64,000 nt of DNA from Dendrolimus kikuchii (GCA_019925095.2 CM034394.1:22802272-22866271); one strand, 5' to 3'; counted from the first letter of the stretch, positions 21,300 to 32,155 are shown. Notes: generated by a model from the letters alone, not told the origin. Made by a program: numbers and translations.

Positions 21300-21959
21300 T
21301 GTTTATTAGTTGTATTGGTTTGTGTCTTTTTATTGCGCTGATAACATTGTTCTTTTTTTTATTATTGTATTAAAGTTGACGACATAGACACGGGTGGTGC
21401 TTATTGATTAATTTCTTAATCTCTAAGTATTTTATGTTATATGACATTTTTTTTTTTATTATTGTTTGCTATTTGTATATTGGTTTATAGATGTATTGGA
21501 CTTATTATATTACTTATTCTAACTTGTGTAGTGTTGCTGTTATAAAGTGGGTGTGGTGTTTGGCGTGTGTGGAGTCTTAGGTGCTAATATTATTATGCTA
21601 TTCTTAGGATATGTATTTTTTCTTTACTTTTTTTGGTTTTTTTCCTTAATTTTTTTTTTTTTGTTTTTTTGTTTTTTTTTTTTTTTTCCTTAAAATGTAC
21701 ATTACAAGTAGTCTTAAAAATAGCTTATTCTAATACATTTTGTTGTTTTTTATTTATTTTTGTGTCAGGGTGGAATTTTTGTTTGTTCGTTGTGTGTTGG
21801 TGATTTTGGTGTGCTGTTTGTTTATTGTGTGTCATAGTGTCTTTTGTGACTTGTGTTGTTCTGTGTTATTTGTGTTTTGTTGTTCTGGTGTGTGGGGTGT
21901 GTGTTAGGTGAGTTGTGATATTTTGCTATTGATGATTTGGGGTGGGATTTGTAGGGGGA
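21300..21959 (-). mobile_element. Probable 3' UTR of the LINE-helicase element
   Basis: It directly follows the LINE stop codon on the minus strand. It is A/C-rich on that strand, with several long A runs (T on plus, 21652-21688 the longest) that could be its poly(A). The exact 3' end and a TSD are not identified. Confidence 0.45.
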
Positions 21960-24900
21960 TTATAGGGATTGTTCTGCCTCCATTAGATTATTAACGACCG
22001 TCTTATCCCTGATGCGGATCGCCATTTTAAGTATGTAATCCCTAATCTCCGCGGTGGTGGCCTTCTGTGCTTTGAGGACGAAGGTTGCAGTGGCGTCCTC
22101 TTCGCATACGGATGTATAATAGTAACATTTGTCCGTATGCCGCGAGATTGCCACGACCGCATGTGGAATGCTTCTGTACAGGTCCATTTTTCTGGTTTTG
22201 GACCTCACAATGACCACTGTCTCGAATGTTAATCCCTGGGCTTCGTGTATCGTTTGGACTGCAGACCCTTCGCCCTTGCCACAACCTAGTTTTATTAGGT
22301 TCTCTTTCTCTGACTGCGTGTGCGTCAGATAGAGAGTATTGGCAAGGTCTGTGGGTATGCTTTCCTGCGAATACGGCTTCAGCTCCAGGGAGCGAGACTG
22401 TTTCTTGGACGAGTATATGCCGGAGTATACGTCACTCATGGCATACGCTACGTCCTGTGGGTTTCTGTGTGTACAAAGCTGTTCCCGGGTGATCTTCGCC
22501 GATGGAGTAGGGCGGTGATACAGCATAGGGAACAAGTCGTTCCTATCTATAAAAGGCATTTGATTAATGTCACCCATGAGGGTGAGGTAAGCCGCTCCGG
22601 CTAGGCGAGTTGCCATGACCACTGAACCAAAGTGGCTCATTAGTGCTTCGTCTACGATGAGACGTTTCGGGCTAAAGGTGGATGTGAGCCCGTTGACTAT
22701 GAAAGAGGCCATAGTCCGCACTCGGGCCTTGGCATCGTCGCCTAGGATGGGTTGGAGCTTTTCCCGTATTTCTTCTGCGGATTTCTTGGTGGCTGTGATG
22801 ACCATGTCTTCGCTGGTGTTGAAGCCACGGAGCATCGCTGTTGTTTTACCGCAGCCCGGGACGCCGTTAATCCAGGTGATGTCGGGGACGGTCCATTCGT
22901 CGAAGGGTTTGCCTCCGGCAGATTCCTCGGTCAAAGTTTTAGCTTTTTCCAGGATTCTGTCGTCTAGCATTATCCTTGTGGACTTCATCACCACTACCAC
23001 TGGATCCTCTGGGGGGGTTAGGAAGCGTAGTTTCCCTTCCTCTCCTTTCTTCCTCTCCTCCTCGTCCAAAATGACCAGACCGCCTGTGGCGTTGTAGGCT
23101 GCCATGTATTCCCCCGACATCTCCCCCGCTAGCACGGTGGAGGTGGCGTTGTCGTACACGGCTGCCTCTGCGGTCTCAAGTTTGGTTTTAAGCAGTCTGT
23201 CGATTCCCAACTTATAGGTGTCCAAGATGGACTGGCCCACCTTTTTGTTGAGGATGATGTTTGCTCTACAGACTGCTAAAAACTCGATGAAGGCGTTTGC
23301 CCAATGGTCACTCGGTTTCATTGGAGTGAGTAAGATTGGAGGTTCCACTATCCCCATATCGGCTTTTAATCTTGCCTTTGGTGGTTCCCTCACGGGTGGG
23401 GTTAGAGTTTGTTGTTTGGTTATGCTTTTCGATAGGAGAGGATCTCCTACCGTTATGTTTTTTAAAGTTGAGATGCTTATAGCCGATGTTGTTGGCTCAT
23501 TTAGGGCTGACCTGGTGGCCAGCTCCGTGAAAACTAAGGCAGTTATGTTTGAGATAGGCTTTAAAGGCTTCTGCTTGGCTTCTTGCCATCCTGCCTCAAG
23601 TTCCTTTTGGAGACGCTCGGATCCACTTAGGCCGTCCTCTTGTGGTAGTTGACGGCCTCTGTGGTCGATTGGGTTGAGTACGTCAGAGCCAGGCTGGTAC
23701 GGTTTAAGAAAACTGAGGTTTCCACCCCTGTTTTCGTAAACCACTATCTCGTGATACTCGGAAGCCAGTACGGCTCCCCAGTAGTCACTGACCTGTCCCC
23801 TTTCGTAACCGACCACCATGGTATCCAAGCTGATTCTCCTCGGGGTGTGCAGGCTACCGGTACTAGCTCCCCATAGTTCGGTCAGCACTTGCCTGGCTTT
23901 TAGAAATTGGCTGATGTTATTGCCTTTGTCGAATAGCAGGATCTCCTTCCCCCTCTCTCTCGCTATTCGACAATCTATGCCGGCTATTTGCGCTTGCGCT
24001 AGCGAGTCGTAGTCGCGGCGGCGCATGATGTTTCTGGTAGTGCTGCCCTTTATGAGGCTTGCCAGTCCCGGTGAGATGGTGACGTTTTTACGGCCGTGGG
24101 CTTCGCAGAAGGCAATGCCTATCTTTTCTTTATTGGAGTCCATAAATAATGTTACCCCTCTCAGTCGTATGCCCGGTGTTCCCTCCTCACCATGGTATTG
24201 CAGATTTAGTCTGCGCAACGCCGGTGGGGGTGGTGGGGTAGATGATTGTGACTGAGGGGGGTCTTCTTGTGTGTGTGTGGTCTCTGTTATGACTTGTTTA
24301 TGTAATGTGCTATTTCTGTTGAAGACTATAGCCATAAGGTGGTCGAAAAACGCCAATAGGTGTGGTCTTGCCTCGGTGTTTGCCAGGATGGTGTGCAACG
24401 AATCCTTGGTGAGTGGCTCACCAATTTGGGATTCGCAGTCCATTCTCTTTGCCGAGAAACGTGGGCACTCGAGAACAATGTGCCACACCGACTCGTTGAC
24501 ATTGGGGTCACATTCACATTCGGGACTGCTTTTCAGCTTGAACCGATGTAAATATTCCGCCATGGCGCCATGTCCCGTCAAGATCTGTACTTGTAAATGG
24601 GTCAGTTTTTCCTTCCTCACCACGCGGTACGCTGTGGCTACGTTAGGGAAGAAGGTTTTAGTCACTGACCCGGTACTGGAGGAGTCATATCTGTCCTGCC
24701 ATAGGCGGACAGACTCCTCTCTGATCTTTTTCTTGACGTAGGAAATGGGTAGCTCGTCATAGTCGGGGGCATCCTTTCTCTCCAGCGCCGCCTGCTTAGC
24801 CAGTTCGTCGGCTCGCTCGTTTCCAGCTGTTCCCGTATGGGCTCTGATCCAGAATAAGCGCACTCTCCTCCCTTCCGCATTGATTTTCTTTATGCCCTCT

Positions 24901-26102
24901 TGGATTGACTTCGCTAGGGGGTGATATGGTTTTGGGTTAGATAGCAGCTCGAGCGAAGATCTTGAGTCGCTCATGATGTTAATTTCCAACTCGCTGCTAT
25001 CTTTTGCCATATTCACCGCCCTGAGGAGTGCATAAAGTTCCGACTGGAACACAGTGCAGAAGGGGTGCAGACTGAAGGTGGAGTTACTTGTCTCCTTATC
25101 CTGATCCCACCAGGTGAGGGCCGCTCCTACTTTGCCCTCTATTTTGCTGCCGTCCGTATATATATACGGGCCGGCGAGATTGTGGGATTCTATGGTTTCA
25201 GAGTCAAGGTTCTCCAGGAGCTCGAACTCAGTTTTTGTGAGTTCTGCAGGGTGAGGTAAGTCGAGGTGATTCACCCTGGTCTCCAGTTTACCTTCTTGTG
25301 GTAGAAAGTCTGTTAGTTTGCCTTTCTTGGCTTGATAGAGTAGTGCGGATTCCCGGATTTTGAGGTCCAGCGGTAGGGTCCCTGAGAGGACTGTCACCGA
25401 GGTGAGCGATGTCGTTCTGTACGCCTTGCAGATTTTTTGTGCGAAGCATCTTTGGAGTGCTCCCAGACGGTTACGAACCGTTTGGAGCTTTGTCGCCTGA
25501 TACCACGCACTTGCAGCGTACATTACGATGGGCTCTATGACCGCGACGTATATTGTTCTCACTATTTCTCCGTTGAGGCCCCATGTCACCTTTGCCGCGC
25601 ACGCCAGCTGCTTGTATATGTTCGCAGACTTTTTACAAACAGCCGCCACATGCGGTATAAAGGAGAGGTTTCGGTCGATGTTTAGGCCAAGGATTTTCAT
25701 CTCGGAGACTAGACTTAGCCTGTTCCCGGACATGGTTAGGTTTGGTTGGTCGTACTTAAGCTTCTTCGTTAGGAGCATCACGTTGGTTTTGTGAGCTGCG
25801 AAGTTTAGCTTGTTTTGACTTCCCCATTCCGTCACCGTGTCCAGGGCCGAATTGATGAAGATTTCCATAGCCTGGACCGTAGTATCGGAGAAGGTGAGAA
25901 CCACGTCGTCCGCAAATGCTTGACAGTGAACTCCCATGCCAGTAAGTTTGTGCAGTAGTGGGTCCAGGATGATATTCCAAAAAGTTGGTCCACCGATGGA
26001 TCCTTGGACGCAACCTTTGGTTGTGGACCTCTCACTGACTGCTCTGGTGTACAGCTGACTATTTTGAATTTTAATGTAATTGTATCTGCTTTTTGAGTAG
26101 CG
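21960..26102 (-). CDS. LINE ORF2 fragment: RT end, RNase H and fused SF1 viral-type helicase
   Basis: The frame is open from 26102 to the stop at 21960; the first Met (25937) is internal to the RT, so the copy is 5'-truncated. Before it lies RT motif B (GCVQGSIGGP). Numbering from Met 25937 (1325 aa): FADD 8-11 (RT motif C). RNase H 258-382 has D262, E300, D324, H367 and D377 all present. A zinc-binding pattern follows: C474, C476, H486, C491. A Pro run at 568-572 links to an uncharacterised part (573-1015). The SF1 helicase spans 1020-1280: GVPGCGKT (1025-1032), VDEA (1095-1098), GDINQMPF (1122-1129), HRNP (1157-1160), TIHEAQG (1229-1235), AISRHTDK (1263-1270). RT order and RNase H suggest an R1/I-group LINE. 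The helicase is of the type in plant-virus replicases. R1 LINEs with such a domain have, as I recall, been described (Lazareva and colleagues, 2015). The copy cannot move alone (no endonuclease, partial RT), yet has no stop in about 4.1 kb, so it is young or conserved. Confidence 0.9.
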   Translation of the reverse strand, partial: RYSKSRYNYIKIQNSQLYTRAVSERSTTKGCVQGSIGGPTFWNIILDPLLHKLTGMGVHCQAFADDVVLTFSDTTVQAMEIFINSALDTVTEWGSQNKLNFAAHKTNVMLLTKKLKYDQPNLTMSGNRLSLVSEMKILGLNIDRNLSFIPHVAAVCKKSANIYKQLACAAKVTWGLNGEIVRTIYVAVIEPIVMYAASAWYQATKLQTVRNRLGALQRCFAQKICKAYRTTSLTSVTVLSGTLPLDLKIRESALLYQAKKGKLTDFLPQEGKLETRVNHLDLPHPAELTKTEFELLENLDSETIESHNLAGPYIYTDGSKIEGKVGAALTWWDQDKETSNSTFSLHPFCTVFQSELYALLRAVNMAKDSSELEINIMSDSRSSLELLSNPKPYHPLAKSIQEGIKKINAEGRRVRLFWIRAHTGTAGNERADELAKQAALERKDAPDYDELPISYVKKKIREESVRLWQDRYDSSSTGSVTKTFFPNVATAYRVVRKEKLTHLQVQILTGHGAMAEYLHRFKLKSSPECECDPNVNESVWHIVLECPRFSAKRMDCESQIGEPLTKDSLHTILANTEARPHLLAFFDHLMAIVFNRNSTLHKQVITETTHTQEDPPQSQSSTPPPPPALRRLNLQYHGEEGTPGIRLRGVTLFMDSNKEKIGIAFCEAHGRKNVTISPGLASLIKGSTTRNIMRRRDYDSLAQAQIAGIDCRIARERGKEILLFDKGNNISQFLKARQVLTELWGASTGSLHTPRRISLDTMVVGYERGQVSDYWGAVLASEYHEIVVYENRGGNLSFLKPYQPGSDVLNPIDHRGRQLPQEDGLSGSERLQKELEAGWQEAKQKPLKPISNITALVFTELATRSALNEPTTSAISISTLKNITVGDPLLSKSITKQQTLTPPVREPPKARLKADMGIVEPPILLTPMKPSDHWANAFIEFLAVCRANIILNKKVGQSILDTYKLGIDRLLKTKLETAEAAVYDNATSTVLAGEMSGEYMAAYNATGGLVILDEEERKKGEEGKLRFLTPPEDPVVVVMKSTRIMLDDRILEKAKTLTEESAGGKPFDEWTVPDITWINGVPGCGKTTAMLRGFNTSEDMVITATKKSAEEIREKLQPILGDDAKARVRTMASFIVNGLTSTFSPKRLIVDEALMSHFGSVVMATRLAGAAYLTLMGDINQMPFIDRNDLFPMLYHRPTPSAKITREQLCTHRNPQDVAYAMSDVYSGIYSSKKQSRSLELKPYSQESIPTDLANTLYLTHTQSEKENLIKLGCGKGEGSAVQTIHEAQGLTFETVVIVRSKTRKMDLYRSIPHAVVAISRHTDKCYYYTSVCEEDATATFVLKAQKATTAEIRDYILKMAIRIRDKTVVNNLMEAEQSL

Positions 26103-27190
26103 TTATATAATAAATTATGATTTCATTCGATGTCGGAATATTCATAACATTCTGATATTACTAATATCCATATATGTATGTCCATATCTGATTTCATTTT
26201 AAGATTCATTATTAACTAGTCTGCTGTGTTCAAGTTCTACTAAAATATCTTGCAAAACATAATACTCTTCAATATTTCGTTTTAATGAAATAAAAACAAT
26301 TTACTTATTCATAGTACTTTATGCGCCTGAGTTTGAACCATGTCAACAGCACACTAGGTGTTTACATTTTCGTACTTTTAAGATTAGACTGCAGCTTTTA
26401 TTCCTTACTTTTGCGCCTATGTCTCTTTATTATTATTTTTTTGGAACTGTATGTACGTGCATTATATATAAACTGAATTTGTCCAAATCTCTCTGGGTTA
26501 CAATTGTCGATAATTTCGATATATGGTCTGCTTCGAGTAGCGCACGATTGAAACGTTATGGAGACTATTAGTTCCAAGATATCTAACTAAAGCACATATG
26601 AAACCAGAATCAAGGTTCCTAGAATATTTTGGAGGTCATTAGCCGTATAGTAAAATCTTCAATCAGTCATAGGAGAATTTTCTTAATTGTGAATTGTTCC
26701 TAAAATTCCTAGCACTTAACAGTAGCACAAAGCGGAGTGTCAGCGGCTTCCAGCAGTCGCAGTAAATGACAGGGCATGACTTGGCTCTAATTCGCTAAGT
26801 AATTACATACACGTCACACTCCACACGGGACGTACCGTGGTACACCCCGTTGTAGGGTGACCACTATCATGACGTAAGAATGGGACGGATACATCAGTTA
26901 GGTTACTTAGGATATTTAATAAATTATTTATTCTGTCTTGTTAAAATATAAGTTTAGTAGGAAGCTTTGTGCAATTTCTCTTTTTTTTTGGAAAGCTGGC
27001 AAACAAGCACACGTTCCAGATAATTGAAAATGATCTGGAACCATGATCTATAAACGTCAGTAACACCAGGTGCAAAGCCAACGTCTTGTCAGCATTTAAG
27101 ACGGGATAAGAGGAGGAGGAATATCAGACTTGATGTGCCATGGTGCACTGCTCTTGGATTCTGATTCTTATAAAAATGGCTTTTATAATA
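26103..27190. other. AT-rich spacer beyond the LINE truncation point
   Basis: No RT or endonuclease coding continues here in any frame I can follow. 26760-26880 is less AT-rich (CACACGGGACGTACCG) but not recognised. Confidence 0.45.
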
Positions 27191-27345
27191 ATGTTAAAAC
27201 AAATTAAGATAGATAGATAAAACCTTATTATACACCAATACAATTTTGAACTTAAAGACTTAAATTATATCTAGCTACGTACAAAGGGTATTTTATCGCT
27301 AAAAAGCGGTTTCTTCCAGACAACCACATGTATGAATTGAGATGA
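27191..27345 (-). mobile_element. LINE 3' UTR fragment with (GATA)n tail
   Basis: It starts with AGATAGATAGATAAAACC and contains TTATCGCTAAAAAGCGGTTT and TTCCAGACAACC. It matches the inverse of the tail at 5730-5897. Confidence 0.55.
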
Positions 27346-28214
27346 TAATGGTGATGGTGGTATATGTAACGTATAGTATGAACTTCTTACTTTTTAATAC
27401 ATAAATGTATATATGATATATATACATATGTGTAAACTAATATATGTAACTTTACTATTATGTGGTAGGGAAATGTGATACCGTGACGCATTCAGCGCGA
27501 GCGCTATGCCTAAATTCACAGTCACTTATTCTGGTGTCTATCTTTAACAACAAAGTATTACCATCAGACTTAATTTTAATAAATATATTTATAATATTTG
27601 TACCATATTGCTATCATTAGAAACATGTCAATTTAAATTGTGTATTGTATATTGTGAAATTTAAGGTTACATACATAACTATAAGATTGAAACATTAGTA
27701 ATAAAAATTAACACTAAATAAATATTGAAATAAGTATGTAACGTGTGTAAAAAACATGTAATCATTATAAAATAATAACACCTATTTGTATTACTACCGT
27801 GTTTTTATACAATAAATTATTTGACTTGATTTAACATGAATCACTTTTGATATCAAAACGTAACGTAGAGACATTTGTTAGCATTGTCTGGAGGCAATAA
27901 AAGTTGTAATAAATAGTAATAAAAACTAAGATAGACAAAATATGCATTTAAACATATATTTATTTACATATAGCGAAAATGTGTAAAAATAGAAAAAAAA
28001 GCACTATTTAATAAGAAAAGTATCAAATAAGAAAATAGTAATAAAATGTTGTAACTATGTAAGAACGAGAAAAATGTAATAGAAATAACTCGCTATAATT
28101 ACTTTCGATCAAAAAGAAGATAAAAAAACCTTAAAAAGGTATTCAAGGCCGGATAATCTTATATGGGGTTTAAAAAACATGAATTACTTTCAATGAAATT
28201 ACATACTTAGCAAT
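27346..28214. other. AT-rich spacer, nothing recognised
   Basis: Very AT-rich, with no frame above background and no repeat match noticed. Confidence 0.45.
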
Positions 28215-28645
28215 GTCGAAGAACGAAAACTTACTGTCAGAGAAGCCAAATCCTTACCGACATTTAGAAATTTACTCAGAAAACACTATTTGTCCATAAA
28301 TAGCTATGTCTGATTACCATAATATAATCATGCTAATACATTTACTATAATAACTTATGTATTTTGAAATATATTATTGTACACGTGTATATATATAACT
28401 ATGTATATATATAACTATGTATATATGCATGTATTTGTATATTTATTTGTTAAATTAGTTTGAGTATTTATCTACCAATTGCCTTTTCCCTGTACCACCT
28501 ACATCGCCTGATTCAAATTTGTTTTTGATTTAGGTTGCCTGGAAGAGATCGCTTTGAGCGATAAGGCCAACTATTGTATTGCCTAGAAAAATATTATAAA
28601 TCTGGTGTGCAATAAAGTGTTGTCTCTCTCTCTCTCTCTCTCTCG
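28215..28645 (+). mobile_element. LINE 3' end with (TC)n tail
   Basis: It encodes LTVREAKSLPTF, then RNLLRKHYLSIN, with stop TGA at 28311, and the 3' UTR with AGGTTGCCTGGAAGAGATCG. It is a sister copy of 5379-5897. The tail after AATAAAGTGTTG is (TC)n, not (ATCT)n, so the tail unit differs between copies. Confidence 0.7.
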
Positions 28646-29160
28646 AGAACGAAATTTTACTCTGGAAAATGTGACAGTTCCCGCGAAATATAAAAATCAA
28701 CGCTATACACTCCACATGAGAAGTTTTATATAAAAACAAAACTTTTGCCAGAGCATCGCCATCACGAATTTCAATATAGCAAAGCTCTGTGTGAATTATT
28801 GTTATGTCTTTTCTTTATCAAATAACAAACCACAGAACGAAAACAAGTAATAAATAAACTTGATATGTGACACGAGTACGGAAAGTCTGATAATAAACTA
28901 ATATTAACTACGAGGTCAATATACGTTAAGAATCTCTTGATAACAACTTGAGTAAGCTTTTCTGTCGTGATTTTTGTTATGTTATTTTTGATTGAATATT
29001 CGGATAACTCTATAGGCTCTTAAAACAATTGTTTGGAAATTAAGTTCTGCTACAAGTGTGTGATCATCAATCAACATCGAGAAGTCCGTTCATAAAACAT
29101 TTAGTTTTTTTTTGCAAGAATTAATATTCGTTCACGGTACTGATTGTTAGTGTTTTTTAA
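28646..29160. other. AT-rich spacer, nothing recognised
   Basis: There is no frame or repeat of note. Confidence 0.45.
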
Positions 29161-29743
29161 TCTATACGAATATTATAAAGAGTTATAATTTGTGAGTGAA
29201 CTATAAAAATGCCGTGTGTGTAAATTGAAGCTATTAAAGAAAAATCAACTGGAATACACTATATAAACGATGGAGAACACGATGCATTTTTTTTTTTTAA
29301 TTTCTTGTCTGTTTGTCTGTTTATTCGGGATTCACGTAAAAACTACTAGGCCAATTATATCGCGGTTTTCGATGATCGATAGCCAATTTTTAGACTTAAA
29401 ATCTGCGCCACTTTTTACATTTTATACTGGGAATCCCACGGGAATTATTCTGAGAATTGTTTCAAATGGTCAGATCAAAAAGAAAAACGAATTTCAATGT
29501 GATTTTCTTACTGATTGATAGCAAATTGTATGTAATAAAATGTGTGATATTCTTTATCCCCGGAATCTAGCGAGAATTTTCCGGGTCTGCTTTGTAATCG
29601 TTCGGGTGCATAAAAATCAGCTTATTCTGACACAGTTTTCATTAAACCGATTACTTACATTCTTTTTTAAATGCTACCGTCCTCTGTGTCCCGGGCATTG
29701 CGCTGGAATCTCAAGTCAAGCGTAGACGAAGTCGCGGGCATAG
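29161..29743 (+). mobile_element. Non-autonomous Helitron-like element, 583 bp
   Basis: It starts TCTATACGAATATTATAAAG after A and ends GTCGCGGGCATAG before T. The CTAG end has decayed to ATAG. It is colinear with 16042-16543. Confidence 0.6.
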
Positions 29744-29781
29744 TAAATAAATATTATTATGAAATATTATATTGTTATTAA

Positions 29782-30263
29782 TGTTACGACTCAGGTCTCG
29801 ACAAAAACAAAAATCACACCTGCATATTTGTAAAAACACATTTTATTACCTTTCGGCATTTGGACTTCTTTTGTTTACTTATTTATTGGCATGCGCTTAC
29901 TAATTATTCTAGAGAACAGTCCATTGTTTTATTGTACTCGTTTATGGCCGTTGCGGTCGATTCATTAGCCAGGTGTTTCTGATTATGATACGGGCGCATT
30001 ACATTTGTGCAATATAAAACGATGACCTTATTGAAGGAGGGGCAGTCGAGCGATAACCACGAGCGAAGCAAGACGTGTGTACAACAATCGGGAAACTGTT
30101 AGTGACGGCCTTTGCGCGTTTTATGGAATTACGGCCTTCTGCATTACGTTTGGACTTGTTGTGTTTAGTTATATTTGTACCTGTGTTATACGTGTTTGTA
30201 TAGTTCTAATAGAATCTATAGTAATTCTAACAGCATTTTAATTCGCGTCTCGCGGCTCGTAAC
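29782..30263 (+). mobile_element. Solo LTR, copy 2, ATTAA target duplication
   Basis: It starts TGTTACGACTC and ends CTCGTAAC; ATTAA lies at 29777-29781 and 30264-30268. It has a TATA-like CAATATAAAACGATG and downstream AATAGAATC. It aligns over its full length with 8747-9216 and 63243-63719. There is no internal region. Confidence 0.75.
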
Positions 30264-30268
30264 ATTAA

Positions 30269-30655
30269 CTAGTACACTTTGAGAATATTAAACGAACAGT
30301 ACAGAAAAGAAATGAATCCTCAAATCAGGCTATGTCGTGATTGAAACCATCTCGAAATTTTTTATCTCAAATTCAACAAAACTCATGGCCACCACCGCAA
30401 ATATTCAAAGGGCGAAAGCAAGAAGCTGAATTGTAAATAAATAATATAATGAAAAGCGTTCGCCACAACACGCCAGTTTAATAAATCAAGTAATTTTATT
30501 TAGCTGAATTGCTAAATGTCGGTTTCGAATTTAGGAAAAAATAAAACATTCCGTGTGAAATATTGGGATGGAGGTTTTTAAAAATTTGTGGCGAAAATTG
30601 TTTTGGTAATTAATGGTGGCTTTTTAACATGGAGTATTTGAAGTGTGCTTTATTT
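30269..30655. other. Spacer, nothing recognised
   Basis: There is no frame or repeat of note. Confidence 0.4.
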
Positions 30656-30876
30656 TATTATTGCATGAGTTCAGCAGACGTACACGGTAAACCTGATGGA
30701 AAGCGGTTATCATCGCCTACGGATATTTGCAACACCAAAACTGCTCTCTAAAGGGAGCCTGGCCACTAATGCCGCAACACAACTCAAGGTTGTTATGGCG
30801 GCATACTGTAGAGCAGGGGTGGTAGCCATCCAGACCGACAAAGGCCCTACCACCTGGCTGTGGGTTGTTTTATTAT
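30656..30876 (-). mobile_element. A-repeat, 3' two-thirds
   Basis: It starts TTGCATGAGTTCAGCAGACG and ends CACCTGGCTGTGGGTTGTTT. It has a small deletion near 30745, and the 5' end of the family is missing. Confidence 0.7.
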
Positions 30877-30988
30877 TATTAATATATTAAATTACGTCTT
30901 AAGATTATTTTTAGGATTCAGTAAGAACGTTGTAAATACAAAAACCATTTATAATTTTGACACATCTCACTAAAAATATTAAGATTTA

Positions 30989-31817
30989 CCTGTAATATTA
31001 TACAATTCTAAAAATGCCGTGTCTGTATGTTAAAGCTATTAAAAAAACATAACTGAAATACACTATATAAACCTGGGCGAACGTGATTACATTTTTTTAG
31101 ATTTCTTGTCTGTTTGTTTGGGATTCATGTTAAAGCTACGATCGACAGAAAATTCTTAGACTACAAATTTTCGCTACCTCCTATCCTGATTGTAAAAAGA
31201 ATCAAACTCCAATGTGATTTTTTTTCTTCACTGGTCGATAACAAATTTTATGTAATTACATACATACATACATAACTTCACGCCAGTTCCCTTACGGGGT
31301 ATGCATAAACAACAAAGCGCCATTCAAGCTTATTCTTACACACCTCACTTGCTTCTTTGACATTCATAGCTCTTGTCATGCACGCTCGTCTGTTCTTAAG
31401 GCTCCTGTCATCACCTTCTCTGCTAGTACACGATCAATTTGATTATGGAAGGTGTGTCGTGGTTTTCCACGACTTCTGCATCCATCCAATTTTGTATTGT
31501 ATATCTGTTTAGTCATTCTTTCATCATGCATTCTTTTCACATGCCAGAACCACCGGAGCATTCCTTTCCTTACCTTCACCCCGACACTCTCTTTAAAACC
31601 AACTCTCTTTCTTACTTCGGTATTACAAACGCGGTCATTTATGTAATTAAATGTGTGATATTTCTTATCCCGGGAATCCAGCGGGAATTCTCACGGGAGC
31701 GGTTTGTAGTTGTTCGGGTGTACAAAAATTAGCTTATTCCTACACACTTTTCACTAAAACCATAGCTTACGTTCTTTCCAAATTTGTGTCCCGGGAACCT
31801 CACGGAATTTCGGGAAT
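30989..31817 (+). mobile_element. Helitron-like element interrupted by an RTE insert
   Basis: Left part 30989-31258 and right part 31638-31817 together are colinear with 16042-16543, joined at TTTATGTAATTA. The right end is lost where it meets an LTR piece. Confidence 0.65.
31259..31637 (-). pseudogene. RTE LINE C-terminal end, nested, 12-bp TSD
   Basis: TTTATGTAATTA flanks the insert (31247-31258 and 31638-31649). The minus-strand frame reads KVRKGMLRWFWHVKRM, RSRGKPRHTFHNQID, LRTDERA. The plus-strand left end is (CATA)n then ACTTCACGCCAGTTCCC. This is the longest copy in the window of the RTE family also found at 15702, 37222, 45151, 48877, 49448 and 58497. Confidence 0.85.
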
Positions 31818-31946
31818 ATCTATTAGTGACGTTTGGCTTTCTTGTGTTCGGTTATATTTGTACCTATGTTATACGTATTTGTATAGTTCTAATAAACTAT
31901 ATAATAATTCCAACGGCATTTTAATTGGAGTCCTGCAACTCGTAAC
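31818..31946 (+). mobile_element. LTR 3' fragment
   Basis: It matches the last 130 bp of the solo LTR family (GGTTATATTTGTACC, CAACGGCATTTTAATT, CTCGTAAC). Confidence 0.6.
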
Positions 31947-31999
31947 TATACATATCCCGTTTTAACGCGAACAAAGCGGTAGGGTGAAGCCAGTTTTTA

Positions 32000-32155
32000 A
32001 TAAAATGTCTAACACTTAATTGCACACCAAAATATGCAAGTATAAAACAATACGACACAATAAGCGGCCTTATCGCTTAAAGCGATCTTTTCCAGGCAAC
32101 CTAAGTTAAAGGAATTTCTTAGCTAATCTGGCGATCTAGGTGATGCAGCAAAAAG
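32000..32155 (-). mobile_element. LINE 3' UTR fragment
   Basis: AAGCGGCCTTATCGCTTAAA and CCAGGCAACCTAAGTTAAAG match the inverse of 5725-5880. Confidence 0.55.

Noticed and set aside
22615..23097. 160-residue plus-strand frame, and other frames antisense to the LINE
   Set aside because: They are shadows of the long minus-strand LINE-helicase frame.
21960..26102. Stand-alone endogenous viral insertion
   Set aside because: The helicase is in frame with RT and RNase H of a LINE with no stop between, so a fusion within the LINE fits better than a separate viral insert.
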